A stretch of 64,000 bases of DNA from Aurantibacter aestuarii (GCF_003008425.1 NZ_PXOQ01000009.1:834525-898524); one strand, 5' to 3'. Numbered from the stretch's first letter, positions 35,882-45,527 are shown. Numbers and translations: made by a program. Notes: a model not told the origin generated them from the sequence alone.

Positions 35882-36277
35882 ATGAAATTAGAATCAAAAA
35901 AAACGATAGTAAATAAGTCGGCTCAAGAAACTTTCAACTTTTTAAACAATGTTGAAAATTTTAAAGCCTTAATGCCAGAAAACATAAGCAAATTTGAAGT
36001 TTTAGATAACGATAAATTTTTATTTGCTTTAAAAGGCATGCCTGAAATTGTTTTAAAACGTAAGGAAACAAAAGAACCATCTCAAATCGTTTTAGGCGCT
36101 GCTGGTGGAAAATTAGATTTCTCTTTAACAGCAAATATTACAGAATTAGAAGCCAATAACAGCGAAGTCCAACTTTTATTTGCTGGAGAATTTAATGCCA
36201 TGATGGCAATGATGATTAAAGGGCCTATTTCTAAATTTATAGATACTTTAGCCGAAAATATGCCAAAAGCAGTTTAG
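35882..36277 (+). CDS. SRPBCC (START-like) domain protein
   Basis: 131 residues. It starts KLESKKTIVNKSAQETFNFL, then ENFKALMPENISKFEVLD, the common opening of SRPBCC folds, which bind hydrophobic ligands in a deep cavity. The C-terminal helix MIKGPISKFIDTLAENM closes the pocket. Cytoplasmic; no ligand inferred. Probably co-transcribed with pyrE. Its stop shares 4 bp with the convergent birA. Confidence 0.75.
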   Translation: MKLESKKTIVNKSAQETFNFLNNVENFKALMPENISKFEVLDNDKFLFALKGMPEIVLKRKETKEPSQIVLGAAGGKLDFSLTANITELEANNSEVQLLFAGEFNAMMAMMIKGPISKFIDTLAENMPKAV

Positions 36278-37002
36278 TAAATTAATTTGACTTCTTTAAG
36301 ATTAAATGATTTTATCACTTGATCTTCAAACTCTATAAAAAGTTGTCCATCTAAAGAAACTTTTTTTATAATTCCAACATATTTAGAACCTTCGACTTCA
36401 AACATCGAAGGTTTTTCTTTTCTAAAAAGTACGGCGTTATAATCTTTTAAAATGGTTTTAGCTCCTTCATTTTTTAGCCTTTCAAAATAATATTTTAAAT
36501 TTTGAATAACATTAAGTAAAACTTCATCTAAAAAATATGTTTTACCTGTTAATTGTTTTAAAGAAGATGCTTGAGGTAGATAATTAAAATTTAATTGATT
36601 TACATTAATTCCTATACCAATTATTGAAGAGTTAATTGAGGTTTGACTTATAGAATTCTCAATTAAAATGCCACTTACTTTCTTTTTTTCTGCCAAAATG
36701 TCGTTTGGCCATTTAATTTGTACTTGTTTTAAATCTAAAATACATAAGCTCTTGTAAACTGCTAAAGCACTTACCATACTTAGAACAAATGCATTATCGA
36801 TATCAATATTTAAATGGGTCTTATAGACACTAAAAGTAAGGTTTTTACCGCTTTCAGAATGCCATTCACTTCCCATTTGCCCCTTACCTTTTGTTTGATA
36901 TTTGGAAACAACCACCGTAAAATCATCACAAGATTGCTTAGCAGACAATTCGCGCAAATAATCGTTAGTAGAATGAGTGGCATTAAGTTTGATTATACGC
37001 AT
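36274..37002 (-). CDS. birA: Biotin--[acetyl-CoA-carboxylase] ligase, without DNA-binding domain
   Basis: 242 residues. Catalytic signatures: TKGKGQMGSEWHSESGKNL (the biotinyl-AMP loop, normally GRGRxGRxW-like), KWPNDILAEKKKVSGILIE and GIGINVNQ. It starts directly at the catalytic domain, so there is no helix-turn-helix and it should not repress biotin genes as E. coli BirA does. It attaches biotin to carboxylases. It is divergent from rsfS. Confidence 0.93.
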   Translation of the reverse strand: MRIIKLNATHSTNDYLRELSAKQSCDDFTVVVSKYQTKGKGQMGSEWHSESGKNLTFSVYKTHLNIDIDNAFVLSMVSALAVYKSLCILDLKQVQIKWPNDILAEKKKVSGILIENSISQTSINSSIIGIGINVNQLNFNYLPQASSLKQLTGKTYFLDEVLLNVIQNLKYYFERLKNEGAKTILKDYNAVLFRKEKPSMFEVEGSKYVGIIKKVSLDGQLFIEFEDQVIKSFNLKEVKLIY

Positions 37003-37069
37003 AAAAAAGAATTATCTTTGCACACAAAATCTTTATGATTTTTTTTAGAAGCCCGCAAAGCTAAAATAA

Positions 37070-37077
37070 TAACTTTG
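37070..37077 (+). promoter_or_regulatory. -7 element upstream of rsfS
   Basis: TAACTTTG fits TAnnTTTG and lies 18 bp before the rsfS ATG. A second one, TATCTTTG at 37013-37020, has a TTG at 36989-36991 (21-bp spacer). Two tandem promoters are possible. Confidence 0.5.
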
Positions 37078-37095
37078 CAATAATTAATCACTTTA

Positions 37096-37467
37096 ATGAG
37101 TAAAAATAAAAACAATTCTGACGACTTAATCGCGCATATTATTAGCGGCATAGAAGATGTTAAAGGGAAGGAAATTAACCTTTTAGATTTAAGAGAACTA
37201 GAAAATACAGTTTGCGACTATTTTATTATTTGTGAAGGAACCTCTAATACACAAGTAAATGCTATTGTAAGTTCCATACAAAAAAAAGTAAGTAAAGCCA
37301 TAAAAGATAAACCTTGGCACGTAGAAGGTGAAAATAATGGCGAATGGGTTTTAATGGACTATGTAAACGTTGTGGTACATGTTTTTCAAAAACATATTCG
37401 TGAATATTATGATATCGAAGGTCTTTGGGGCGATGCAAAAACAACTGTAATAGAAACAAATTATTAA
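37096..37467 (+). CDS. rsfS: Ribosome silencing factor RsfS (RsfA/Iojap family)
   Basis: 123 residues. The conserved core is visible: INLLDLRELENTVCDYFIIC, then NTQVNAIVSSIQKKV, and GEWVLMDYVNVVVHVF with the conserved Trp and Asp, ending REYYDIEGLWGDA. It binds protein L14 of the large ribosomal subunit and blocks subunit joining when nutrients fall. It is 8 bp upstream of ftsH, in one operon. Confidence 0.95.
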   Translation: MSKNKNNSDDLIAHIISGIEDVKGKEINLLDLRELENTVCDYFIICEGTSNTQVNAIVSSIQKKVSKAIKDKPWHVEGENNGEWVLMDYVNVVVHVFQKHIREYYDIEGLWGDAKTTVIETNY

Positions 37468-37475
37468 ACAATTAC

Positions 37476-39428
37476 ATGGTAGATAAAAAAAATAAACCTG
37501 TACAACCAAAAAAACCTAAATTTAATCCCTATTGGATATATGGCGGATTACTGTTGGTTTTTATAGCAATACAAGTTTTTGGAAGTAGCATTGGAGACGC
37601 TACAAAAACAACTCCTTCTCAATTTTTTGAATTTGTTAGAAATGGAGATGTAGCCAAAGTGGTTATTATTAAAAATACCCGGGTGGCACAAGTTTACCTA
37701 ACCACCGAGGCTGAACAGAAAAAAATTCACGAGAAAGGGAAACCTAATAATTTCAATTTACCTGGTGGTAATATCCCTAATTATACTTTTGAGTTTGGAG
37801 ATCTTCAAAATTTTGAAAATGAACTTGATAATGTCTCTAAGGACTTACAACAAAAACCAGAAGTTGGTTTCAAAACCGAGAGCAGTACTTTTGGCGATTT
37901 GTTCTTAAGTCTATTACCAATAATTATTTTAGTAGCTGTTTGGATTTTTATCATGAAACGTATGTCCGGCGGTGGCGGCGGTGGTGCTGGAGGACAGATA
38001 TTTAACATTGGTAAGTCTAAAGCTAAACTATTTGACGAAAAGACAGACGTTAAAACTACTTTTAAAGACGTAGCAGGTTTAGAAGGTGCAAAAGAAGAAG
38101 TTCAGGAAATTGTAGATTTTCTTAAAAATCCAGAAAAATACACTAATCTTGGTGGTAAAATACCTAAAGGCGCCTTGCTAGTAGGACCTCCAGGAACTGG
38201 TAAAACCTTATTAGCAAAAGCGGTTGCAGGAGAAGCCAAAGTGCCTTTTTTCTCATTATCTGGATCGGATTTTGTTGAAATGTTTGTGGGTGTTGGAGCT
38301 TCTCGAGTTAGAGATTTATTTAAACAAGCTAAAGAAAAATCTCCTGCTATTATTTTTATAGATGAAATTGATGCTATTGGGCGTGCGCGTGGTAAAAATG
38401 CAATGTCAGGTAGTAATGATGAAAGAGAGAATACGCTAAACCAGTTATTAACTGAAATGGATGGTTTTGGCACTAAAACAAATGTTATTGTTTTAGCTGC
38501 TACTAACCGTGCAGATGTATTAGATAAAGCATTAATGAGAGCAGGTCGTTTTGACCGTCAAATTCATGTAGATTTACCAAATTTAACAGAGCGTAAAGCT
38601 ATTTTTGAAGTACATTTAAAACCACTTAAGAAAGCCGAAGGCTTAGACGTAAGTTTCTTATCTAAACAAACGCCAGGCTTTTCAGGAGCAGATATTGCCA
38701 ATTTATGTAATGAAGCGGCTTTAATTGCAGCGAGAAAAGATAAAAAAGCAGTTGAAAAACAAGACTTCTTAGATGCAGTAGATCGAATTGTTGGTGGATT
38801 AGAAAAACGGAGTAATTTATTTTCTGTTGAAGAAAAGAAAACTATTGCTTATCACGAAGCAGGTCATGCTACAGTTAGTTGGTTTTTAGAACATGCAGAT
38901 CCTTTAGTTAAAGTAACTATCGTACCGCGTGGTCGTTCCCTTGGAGCCGCTTGGTATTTACCTGAAGAAAAATTTATTACCCGTACAGAGAAATTTTTAG
39001 ATGAAATTTGTGTAACTATGGGTGGTAGAGCTGCCGAAAAATTAATTTTTGGTAAAATTTCTACTGGTGCATTAAGCGATTTAGAAAGCGTAACCAAAAA
39101 AGCTAAAGCTATGGTTATGATATACGGTTTAAATGAAAAAGTGGGTAATGTTACTTTTTATGATCCAGCTGGTGAAAGTGGGTTTGTAAAACCTTACAGC
39201 GAAAAAACAGCTGAACTTATTGATAATGAAATTAAAAATATAATCGAAACTCAATATCAAAGAGCTATTGACCTTTTAGAATCTAAGAAAGACATTCTAA
39301 AACTTTTAGCCGAACGTCTTATTGAACGTGAAGTTATTTTTAAAGATGATTTGGAAGAATTATTTGGAAAAAGCCCCTTTAAGAACAATAATCCAGTAGA
39401 GGTTTTAGAAGAAAAGGAAGAAGAATAA
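37476..39428 (+). CDS. ftsH: ATP-dependent zinc metalloprotease FtsH
   Basis: 650 residues from the ATG at 37476; the open frame extends 51 bp further into rsfS but is not needed. Two membrane helices (about 19-36 and 141-161) flank a periplasmic segment. The AAA+ domain has Walker A GPPGTGKT (237-244), Walker B IIFIDEID and the second region of homology [19 protein letters not shown]. The protease has the zinc motif HEAGH (460-464). It degrades membrane and misfolded proteins as a hexamer at the inner membrane. A perfect 18-bp terminator hairpin follows. Confidence 0.98.
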   Translation: MVDKKNKPVQPKKPKFNPYWIYGGLLLVFIAIQVFGSSIGDATKTTPSQFFEFVRNGDVAKVVIIKNTRVAQVYLTTEAEQKKIHEKGKPNNFNLPGGNIPNYTFEFGDLQNFENELDNVSKDLQQKPEVGFKTESSTFGDLFLSLLPIIILVAVWIFIMKRMSGGGGGGAGGQIFNIGKSKAKLFDEKTDVKTTFKDVAGLEGAKEEVQEIVDFLKNPEKYTNLGGKIPKGALLVGPPGTGKTLLAKAVAGEAKVPFFSLSGSDFVEMFVGVGASRVRDLFKQAKEKSPAIIFIDEIDAIGRARGKNAMSGSNDERENTLNQLLTEMDGFGTKTNVIVLAATNRADVLDKALMRAGRFDRQIHVDLPNLTERKAIFEVHLKPLKKAEGLDVSFLSKQTPGFSGADIANLCNEAALIAARKDKKAVEKQDFLDAVDRIVGGLEKRSNLFSVEEKKTIAYHEAGHATVSWFLEHADPLVKVTIVPRGRSLGAAWYLPEEKFITRTEKFLDEICVTMGGRAAEKLIFGKISTGALSDLESVTKKAKAMVMIYGLNEKVGNVTFYDPAGESGFVKPYSEKTAELIDNEIKNIIETQYQRAIDLLESKKDILKLLAERLIEREVIFKDDLEELFGKSPFKNNNPVEVLEEKEEE

Positions 39429-39450
39429 TTTTTTTATATAAAATTTCATT

Positions 39451-39490
39451 AAAAATCTCAGATTAACACTATGTTAATCTGAGATTTTTT
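39451..39490 (+). terminator. Terminator of rsfS-ftsH
   Basis: AAAAATCTCAGATTAACA, 3-nt loop, TGTTAATCTGAGATTTTT: an 18-bp perfect stem, followed immediately by TATATTTG of the next promoter. Confidence 0.9.
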
Positions 39491-39498
39491 TATATTTG
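39491..39498 (+). promoter_or_regulatory. -7 element of the LUD-cdsA-psd operon
   Basis: TATATTTG abuts the ftsH terminator and lies 39 bp before the next start codon; no TTG at -33. Confidence 0.5.
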
Positions 39499-39537
39499 AG
39501 TTAACCATATTTCTCAAATTTTACTTAAAAACCCTTA

Positions 39538-40152
39538 ATGAGTATTTTTAATAAACTATTTGGTTCTAAAACAAAAAAGGAAAAAGACTCTCAAAATCAG
39601 GAAAGAGGCAAACACATGCCCAAAATAGAGCTGCCAATAGATGAGAAATTCATGATTGAGTTTAAAGAAAATGGCGGTAAATTTTTATACTGTTCGGACG
39701 AAAGTGAAGTACTTTCTAATTTTAAATGTATTTTAGATGAAAACAACTGGAAAAAAGCTTCTTGCTATATTAAAAAACCAGAATTAAATGAGTTTTTATC
39801 TTCTTTTAAATTAAACTACACAAAAAAAATAAATCAGGCAGAATTTTTTGTTACAAATGTTGAAGCATTAGTAGCAGAAGTTGGCGCCTTATTAATTTCA
39901 TCTAATCAAATTGCTGAAATTAAATTACATGAATACCCTAAAAACATTATAGTTATTGCAAAAACCAGCCAAATTGTTAAAAATATTGGCGATGGTTTAA
40001 CCGATATCAAAAATAAAAACAAGCCTAGAATACCTTCTAATATAACCACTATTCAAAACTTCAAAGAAAATGAGTCTGGAGATGAAAAAGACTTTTTAAC
40101 TTACGGTAGTCATATTAAAAATGTGTATTTATTATTACAAGAAGATCTTTAA
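39538..40152 (+). CDS. LUD domain protein (LutC/YkgG-like)
   Basis: 204 residues. The C-terminal part fits the lactate-utilisation (LUD) fold: FFVTNVEALVAEVGALLISS, then KNIIVIAKTSQIVKNIGDGL. LutC homologues take part in lactate oxidation with LutA and LutB, which are not here, so a lactate role is not supported by context. It lies 3 bp upstream of cdsA in a membrane-lipid operon. Confidence 0.78.
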   Translation: MSIFNKLFGSKTKKEKDSQNQERGKHMPKIELPIDEKFMIEFKENGGKFLYCSDESEVLSNFKCILDENNWKKASCYIKKPELNEFLSSFKLNYTKKINQAEFFVTNVEALVAEVGALLISSNQIAEIKLHEYPKNIIVIAKTSQIVKNIGDGLTDIKNKNKPRIPSNITTIQNFKENESGDEKDFLTYGSHIKNVYLLLQEDL

Positions 40153-40155
40153 AAG

Positions 40156-40977
40156 ATGAAAGAAACACTTCTTCGAGGCTTTTCTGGTTTAGTTTACATT
40201 GCTTTACTACTTCTCTCTTTTTTAAATGAGCACACTCTTATTTTAATTTTTTTTGTATTTGGTCTTATATGTATTTCAGAGTTTAAAAAACTGGTTCAAT
40301 TAAGTCATTGGTCACCATACTTAATTTTTACCATTATTTATTTTGTTTTTGGATACTGGAAAATTTTTGTAAACTCTACATACGGATTAGATGTTGCCAC
40401 TCAAATCCTTCAAGTTATTACTATTTTTGTGTTGTTATTTTTAATCAAAGATTTGTTTTCAGAAAAGACCATTCCACTATTTGAATTTAAAAAATACATT
40501 CTTACCACATTCTATCTTTCAAGTGCATTTGTATTTTTACCACTTATTACCAAATACGATGGTTTTTTTGATGTTTCTATTTTATTAGGTTCATTCATTT
40601 TAATATGGATCAATGACACCGCAGCTTACTTTGTTGGTAAGAATTTTGGTAAACAAAAATTATTCCCATCTGTATCTCCAAAAAAAACAGTAGAAGGCTT
40701 TTTAGGTGGTGTTTTTTTTGCTTGTGTTGCAAGTTTCTTTATTTCATTATATACATATGATGTTTCTTTTAATAGCTGGCTTATTTTAAGTATTATTGTA
40801 AGCACAACCGGAACTTTAGGTGACCTTATAGAATCCAAGTTTAAAAGACAGGCCAATGTAAAAGATAGCGGTACTATAATGCCTGGACATGGAGGGCTTT
40901 TAGATCGATTAGATAGTATTATATTTGCCGCACCATTTATCTATTTATTTTTAAGAATTTTAAGACATGTTTCATAA
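40156..40977 (+). CDS. cdsA: Phosphatidate cytidylyltransferase
   Basis: 273 residues, about eight helices. The C-terminal CDP-DAG synthase signature S-x-x-KR-x4-KD-x-G-x2-[ILM]PGHGG-x2-DR-x-D is present: ESKFKRQANVKDSG then MPGHGGLLDRLDS (about 235-260). It makes CDP-diacylglycerol from phosphatidate and CTP in the inner membrane. It overlaps psd by 11 bp. Confidence 0.95.
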   Translation: MKETLLRGFSGLVYIALLLLSFLNEHTLILIFFVFGLICISEFKKLVQLSHWSPYLIFTIIYFVFGYWKIFVNSTYGLDVATQILQVITIFVLLFLIKDLFSEKTIPLFEFKKYILTTFYLSSAFVFLPLITKYDGFFDVSILLGSFILIWINDTAAYFVGKNFGKQKLFPSVSPKKTVEGFLGGVFFACVASFFISLYTYDVSFNSWLILSIIVSTTGTLGDLIESKFKRQANVKDSGTIMPGHGGLLDRLDSIIFAAPFIYLFLRILRHVS

Positions 40978-41620
40978 AGAAGGCTATAAAATTATTGCTG
41001 TAACATTTATTCTAGTTATTGGCTTTTACTTAATTACAGATTATTACGTAGTTAACAATTGGTTGAGATGGCCCATATTTGCTATCTTAGGATTATTTCT
41101 TATTATAATCTTACAGTTTTTTAGAAATCCTAAAAGAAATACGCAGCTAAGTGAAAAAACAGTAACTTCTCCTGTAGATGGAAAAGTAGTTGTTATTGAA
41201 GAAGTATATGAACCTGAATTTTTTAAAGATAAGCGATTACAGGTAAGTGTATTTATGTCTCCAATTAATGTACATGTTACTAGATATCCAATAAGCGGAA
41301 AAGTAACCTATAGTAAATATCATCCAGGAAAATATCTAGTAGCTTGGCACCCAAAAGCAAGTACTGAAAATGAGCGAACTACGGTTGTTGTAGAGAACGA
41401 AACTTTTGGGGCGGTACTATACCGTCAAATTGCTGGTGCTTTAGCCAAACGTATTGTAAATTATGCTACTACGGAAGATAAAGTTATTCAAGGAACAGAT
41501 TCAGGATTTATAAAATTTGGTTCTCGTGTAGATTTATATTTACCTTTAGGTACAAAATTAGACGTTTCTCTTAATCAAAAAGTAAAAGGAGGAGAAAGTA
41601 TTATTGCATCTTTACAATGA
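40967..41620 (+). CDS. psd: Phosphatidylserine decarboxylase proenzyme, short type
   Basis: 217 residues, the short PSD-A type. It has an N-terminal membrane hairpin (about 8-50), the conserved VTSPVDGKVV and SVFMSPINVHVTRYPISGKV stretches, and the self-cleavage site FGSRVDLYLP, where Gly-Ser cleaves to form the pyruvoyl group. It converts phosphatidylserine to phosphatidylethanolamine. Overlaps on both sides (11 bp with cdsA, 4 bp ATGA with the ACBP gene) show tight coupling. Confidence 0.95.
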   Translation: MFHKEGYKIIAVTFILVIGFYLITDYYVVNNWLRWPIFAILGLFLIIILQFFRNPKRNTQLSEKTVTSPVDGKVVVIEEVYEPEFFKDKRLQVSVFMSPINVHVTRYPISGKVTYSKYHPGKYLVAWHPKASTENERTTVVVENETFGAVLYRQIAGALAKRIVNYATTEDKVIQGTDSGFIKFGSRVDLYLPLGTKLDVSLNQKVKGGESIIASLQ

Positions 41621-41883
41621 CAGATGAAGAATTAAATAAAGCTTTTGAACTTGCGGTAGAACGCATCAATAATTATAAGGAACCTTATCCTGCAGACTTA
41701 CTATTGCGACTTTATGCCTATTATAAAAAGGCTACAAACAATTATAATAGACCTAGTAGTAAAAAGCAAATTATAAATGCCTTTAAAACAAATGCTTTAT
41801 TTCAAATTCAAAGCGTCGATAGTAATGAAGCTAAAAAAGCTTATATTGAATTAGTTGACAACTATTTTTTATACCGTAAATAA
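41617..41883 (+). CDS. Acyl-CoA-binding protein (ACBP)
   Basis: 88 residues, the size of a single ACBP four-helix domain. ELNKAFELAVERINN, then PADLLLRLYAYYKKATN (the LYxxYKxAT ligand helix) and EAKKAYIELVDNYF match the family. The third helix, usually KWxAW, is changed to NAFKTNALF. It buffers long-chain acyl-CoA in the cytoplasm. It is uncommon in bacteria; its position after psd and cdsA suggests it feeds phospholipid synthesis. Confidence 0.85.
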   Translation: MTDEELNKAFELAVERINNYKEPYPADLLLRLYAYYKKATNNYNRPSSKKQIINAFKTNALFQIQSVDSNEAKKAYIELVDNYFLYRK

Positions 41884-41884
41884 A

Positions 41885-42229
41885 ATGAACTTAGATACTC
41901 TATTAATTATGCCCTTAATTACAGGTGCTATTTTTTGTGCTACTGGTATAATTATGTATTATTTTCCTCCCAAAAATATAAACGCACTTTACGGTTATAG
42001 AACTCCAAAATCCATGAAAAATCAAGAGCAATGGGATTTTGCTCAAATATATAGTGCTAAATTATTAATAAAACTTGGTTTAGTGCTTTGTTTAAGTAGT
42101 GTTATAGGTTGTATGTTTACAATTGAAGAACCTCTTGGATTAATTTTAAGTATGGTACTTCTCTTAACGACTGTTGCCCTAATATTAATTTTTACTGAAA
42201 AAGCAATTAATAAAAAGTTTAACTTGTAA
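41885..42229 (+). CDS. SdpI family membrane protein
   Basis: 114 residues from the ATG at 41885, one base after the ACBP stop; an in-frame TTG at 41855 is rejected. Three to four helices, with the SdpI C-terminal signature ALYGYRTPKSMKNQEQWDFA between helices 1 and 2. In Bacillus, SdpI gives immunity to the SdpC toxin; most homologues have unknown roles. Last gene of the lipid operon; it ends 5 bp from the convergent phosphatase gene. Confidence 0.85.
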   Translation: MNLDTLLIMPLITGAIFCATGIIMYYFPPKNINALYGYRTPKSMKNQEQWDFAQIYSAKLLIKLGLVLCLSSVIGCMFTIEEPLGLILSMVLLLTTVALILIFTEKAINKKFNL

Positions 42230-42234
42230 AAAAA

Positions 42235-43902
42235 CTAATTACTTTTTAACACAAAATCTAAAACATGTGTAGAGCTTCCATTAGGAAAACTAATCCCTAA
42301 TAGAGCTGAAATTGTTGGAGCAATATCGGTTATTTCAGTTTTTTGAAATGTCTCACCGGAAACAATACCAAATCCATAAAAAAGTAAAGGGACATGTGTG
42401 TCGTAATTTAAGGCTGAACCATGCGTAGATCCTGTTGGTCCATAACTAATATAATTAGGCTGTGTTACATAAATTACATCTCCAGAATATTTTTGATTAT
42501 AACCATTTTGCAATAAATACTCTAAATTATTTTTAAAAGCACCTTCTCTAATACTCTTTGACGTATAAGATTTATAGATAAAGTCAAAATTCATTAACTC
42601 TTCAACTATAGCATTTTGAATAGCTTCAAAATTTAGATTGTAGTCTAATATCTCTTGTCGATTTAAGAAAATCTGATCGTTACTAATATTAGTAATTAAA
42701 CCCGAAAAATTAAACCTTTCTATTAAAAACTGATTTAGTTTTCTCTTTAAACTATCGTCTTCTATATATCCCGCAGGAATTTTTTTACTTTTTAAATAAT
42801 TTGGTACATCAATAGCGCCATGGTCTGAGGTAAGAAACAATGTGTAATTGTTTTTACCTATGCTTTTATCTAAATAATTTAAAAACCGTTCTATATCCTT
42901 ATCTAATCGAATATAGGTATCCTCTATTTCTTTTGAATTTACTCCAAAATTATGACCAATATAGTCGGTACTCGAATAGCTTACGGTTAATACATCAGTA
43001 AAATCATCTTTTCCAAGATTTTCATTTTTAATTGCTTCAATTGCAAAATCCGTTAGCAAACTATTTCCAAAAGGCGTAGATTTAATTATATCTACATCAC
43101 TGGCATTTCCACTTAAAGACTTTAAATCGTAAGGAAAAGTTGCTGTTTTCTTACCTGGAAAACCACCTTCAAAAGTATTTAAATCTTCGCCACTTTCAGT
43201 ATAGGATTTAATGTCATAGAATGTATCCCAAATAGTTAAATAATCCTTTACTCTTCCAGATTTATTGAATTGATTAACCCATTCTGGCAACTCATTAAAG
43301 TAGTATGAACTAGAAATAAAAAGCCCTTCGTCTCTACCATGAAACCAATATGCTGCATTAGCGGCATGACCTGCTGGCAAAATAGCTCCTCTATCCTTTA
43401 AGGAAACTCCTATTGTTTTTCCTTTAAATTGAGTAAACAATCTATTTTCATCTCCAAAGGTACTTGTCTTCATTCGAGATGGTGACATTTTACCTGCTTT
43501 ATTTAAAGTTCCTACAGAGTTTATGGTTTCATCTCCTGCGCAGTACACATACTCATTCAAAAACTTATCATGCCAATTATTTCCAATTATAGCATGTGTT
43601 TTTGGAGTAGCTCCCGTAAAAATTGATGCATGACCAGGTCCGGTATAAGTAGGCACATAGTTGTAATGATTGTTTTTACAATTAAAACCCTTTAACATAA
43701 GTTTTTTAAAACCACCTTCACCATATTTATTATAAAATCGTGTTAAATAATCGTAGCGCATTTGGTCTACTACAATTCCTATAACTAATTTTGGTTTTGC
43801 TAATTTTACAGTATCACTAAACTGGAGTTTAAGCGTATTCGGATTTGAAGCGACTCCATCAAAGCTTAAAAGAAGTATAATAGAAAAAAGTATACGTATC
43901 AT
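42235..43902 (-). CDS. pafA: PafA-like alkaline phosphatase (phosphate-insensitive)
   Basis: 555 residues, signal peptide ending about residue 19. The fit to Elizabethkingia PafA is strong: VVDQMRYDYL (metal Asp46), nucleophile Thr87 in YTGPGHASI, Asn108 in GNNWHD, Lys169 and Arg171 in SLKDRGAILPAGHAA, then the metal sites SSTDYIGHNFG and SDHGA. PafA-type enzymes hydrolyse phosphate monoesters in the periplasm and are not inhibited by phosphate, important in marine and soil Bacteroidota. TATTTTTG on the minus strand at 43922-43929 is a possible -7 element. Confidence 0.9.
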   Translation of the reverse strand: MIRILFSIILLLSFDGVASNPNTLKLQFSDTVKLAKPKLVIGIVVDQMRYDYLTRFYNKYGEGGFKKLMLKGFNCKNNHYNYVPTYTGPGHASIFTGATPKTHAIIGNNWHDKFLNEYVYCAGDETINSVGTLNKAGKMSPSRMKTSTFGDENRLFTQFKGKTIGVSLKDRGAILPAGHAANAAYWFHGRDEGLFISSSYYFNELPEWVNQFNKSGRVKDYLTIWDTFYDIKSYTESGEDLNTFEGGFPGKKTATFPYDLKSLSGNASDVDIIKSTPFGNSLLTDFAIEAIKNENLGKDDFTDVLTVSYSSTDYIGHNFGVNSKEIEDTYIRLDKDIERFLNYLDKSIGKNNYTLFLTSDHGAIDVPNYLKSKKIPAGYIEDDSLKRKLNQFLIERFNFSGLITNISNDQIFLNRQEILDYNLNFEAIQNAIVEELMNFDFIYKSYTSKSIREGAFKNNLEYLLQNGYNQKYSGDVIYVTQPNYISYGPTGSTHGSALNYDTHVPLLFYGFGIVSGETFQKTEITDIAPTISALLGISFPNGSSTHVLDFVLKSN

Positions 43903-44008
43903 AATTATAAAATAATATTTTCAAAAATACTTAAATAATGTGTTTTCGATGTGATATTATAGTTAAATACCATTAAGAATTTTATACTTTAGCACTAATT
44001 AAATACTT

Positions 44009-44746
44009 ATGCATTATCTTAAACAAATAGGTTCCTACTTCTTAATGGTTGTAGAAATGTTTCGAAAACCAACCAAGTGGTCGGTAATGAGACGTTTAAT
44101 ATTAAAAGACATTGATGATTTAATTATTGGATCTATTGGTATTGTTTCATTTATCGCATTTTTTGTGGGAGGAGTTATAACTATTCAAACCGCATTAAAT
44201 ATAGACAATCCTCTAATACCAAAATCTTTAGTTGGTTTTGCTACAAGACAATCTATTATATTAGAATTTGCCCCTACTTTTATTTCTATTATTATGGCAG
44301 GTAAAGTAGGCTCTTTTATAACTTCTAGTATAGGTACTATGCGTGTAACAGAGCAAATTGACGCTTTAGAGGTTATGGGGATTAATTCTATTAACTATTT
44401 AGTATTTCCAAAATTTATAGCTCTTACCCTATATCCATTTATTATTTCTATTGCGATGTTTTTAGGTATTATGGGTGGTTTAGCGGCATGTGTTTTTGGA
44501 GGATACTCCACTTATGAAGATTTTATTACAGGTGTGCAACTCGATTTTATTCCATTTCATATTGTTTATGCCTTTATTAAAACTTTTGTTTTTGCATTTA
44601 TTTTGGCTACAGTACCATCTTTTCATGGTTATTTTATGAAAGGTGGCGCTTTAGAGGTAGGACAAGCGAGTACAACGTCTTTTGTTTGGACTAGTGTAAC
44701 CATTATTTTATTAAACTATGTATTAACCCAAATACTTTTAAGTTAA
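44009..44746 (+). CDS. mlaE: MlaE-type ABC lipid transporter permease
   Basis: 245 residues, about five helices. MlaE/YrbE signatures: FFVGGVITIQTALNI, EFAPTFISIIMAGKVGS, MRVTEQIDALEVMGI (the EQ-loop coupling element) and YFMKGGALEVGQASTTSFV near the end. It is the inner-membrane part of an MCE transporter that moves phospholipid between membranes. The MlaD (MCE) partner is not in this window. 1-bp gap to the ATPase. Confidence 0.93.
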   Translation: MHYLKQIGSYFLMVVEMFRKPTKWSVMRRLILKDIDDLIIGSIGIVSFIAFFVGGVITIQTALNIDNPLIPKSLVGFATRQSIILEFAPTFISIIMAGKVGSFITSSIGTMRVTEQIDALEVMGINSINYLVFPKFIALTLYPFIISIAMFLGIMGGLAACVFGGYSTYEDFITGVQLDFIPFHIVYAFIKTFVFAFILATVPSFHGYFMKGGALEVGQASTTSFVWTSVTIILLNYVLTQILLS

Positions 44747-44747
44747 G

Positions 44748-45527
44748 ATGATAGAAGTTAAAGATTTACAAAAGTCGTTTGGAGATACTAAGGTTTTAAA
44801 AGGAATTACAACCACGTTTGAAACCGGAAAAACGAACTTAATTATAGGACAAAGTGGTTCTGGTAAAACCGTTTTTTTAAAATGTTTATTAGGCTTGTTT
44901 AATTATGAAGAAGGCAGTATTGCTTACGATGGTAGTATTTTTGCTAAATTAAGTGAAGATGAAAAACGGAATATGCGAGCAAAAATAGGCATGGTATTTC
45001 AAGGAAGCGCACTTTTTGATTCAATGACGATTGCTGAAAATGTGATGTTTCCTCTCAGAATGTTTACCAAACAAAGTAAAAGTGAGATGAGAGATCGCGT
45101 AGATACCGTATTAAACCGGGTTAACTTAAGCGATGCTCATAATAAAATGCCTAGTGAAGCTTCAGGTGGTATGCAAAAACGTGTTGCAATTGCTCGTGCT
45201 ATTGTAAATAACCCTAAGTATTTATTTTGTGATGAACCTAATTCTGGATTAGATCCTAAGACCTCAATGGTTATAGATAATTTAATTCAAGAAATTACTC
45301 AGGAATATAATATTACTACTGTAATAAATTCTCACGATATGAATTCTGTAATGGAAATTGGCGAGAAAATTATTTTTTTAAAAAATGGTTTAAAAGAATG
45401 GGAAGGTTCTAAACACAATATCTTTAAAACAGAAAACGAAGCCGTTACTGACTTCGTTTACTCCTCAAATTTATTTAAGAAAGTTCGTTCTGTTTACATT
45501 GAAAATGATTCTAAAAAAACACATTAA
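44748..45527 (+). CDS. mlaF: MlaF-type ABC lipid transporter ATPase
   Basis: 259 residues. Walker A GQSGSGKTV, Q-loop in MVFQGSALFDSMTI, signature in PSEASGGMQKRVAIARAI (the ASGGM variant typical of MlaF), Walker B YLFCDEPNSGLDP, H-loop NSHDM. It powers lipid movement through MlaE. The stop shares 4 bp with the convergent DUF389 gene. Confidence 0.94.
   Translation: MIEVKDLQKSFGDTKVLKGITTTFETGKTNLIIGQSGSGKTVFLKCLLGLFNYEEGSIAYDGSIFAKLSEDEKRNMRAKIGMVFQGSALFDSMTIAENVMFPLRMFTKQSKSEMRDRVDTVLNRVNLSDAHNKMPSEASGGMQKRVAIARAIVNNPKYLFCDEPNSGLDPKTSMVIDNLIQEITQEYNITTVINSHDMNSVMEIGEKIIFLKNGLKEWEGSKHNIFKTENEAVTDFVYSSNLFKKVRSVYIENDSKKTH

Noticed and set aside
37425..37475. Upstream extension of the ftsH frame
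   Set aside because: It lies inside rsfS and its residues (Cys/Asn-rich) do not resemble an FtsH N-terminus; the ATG at 37476 follows the rsfS stop by 8 bp.
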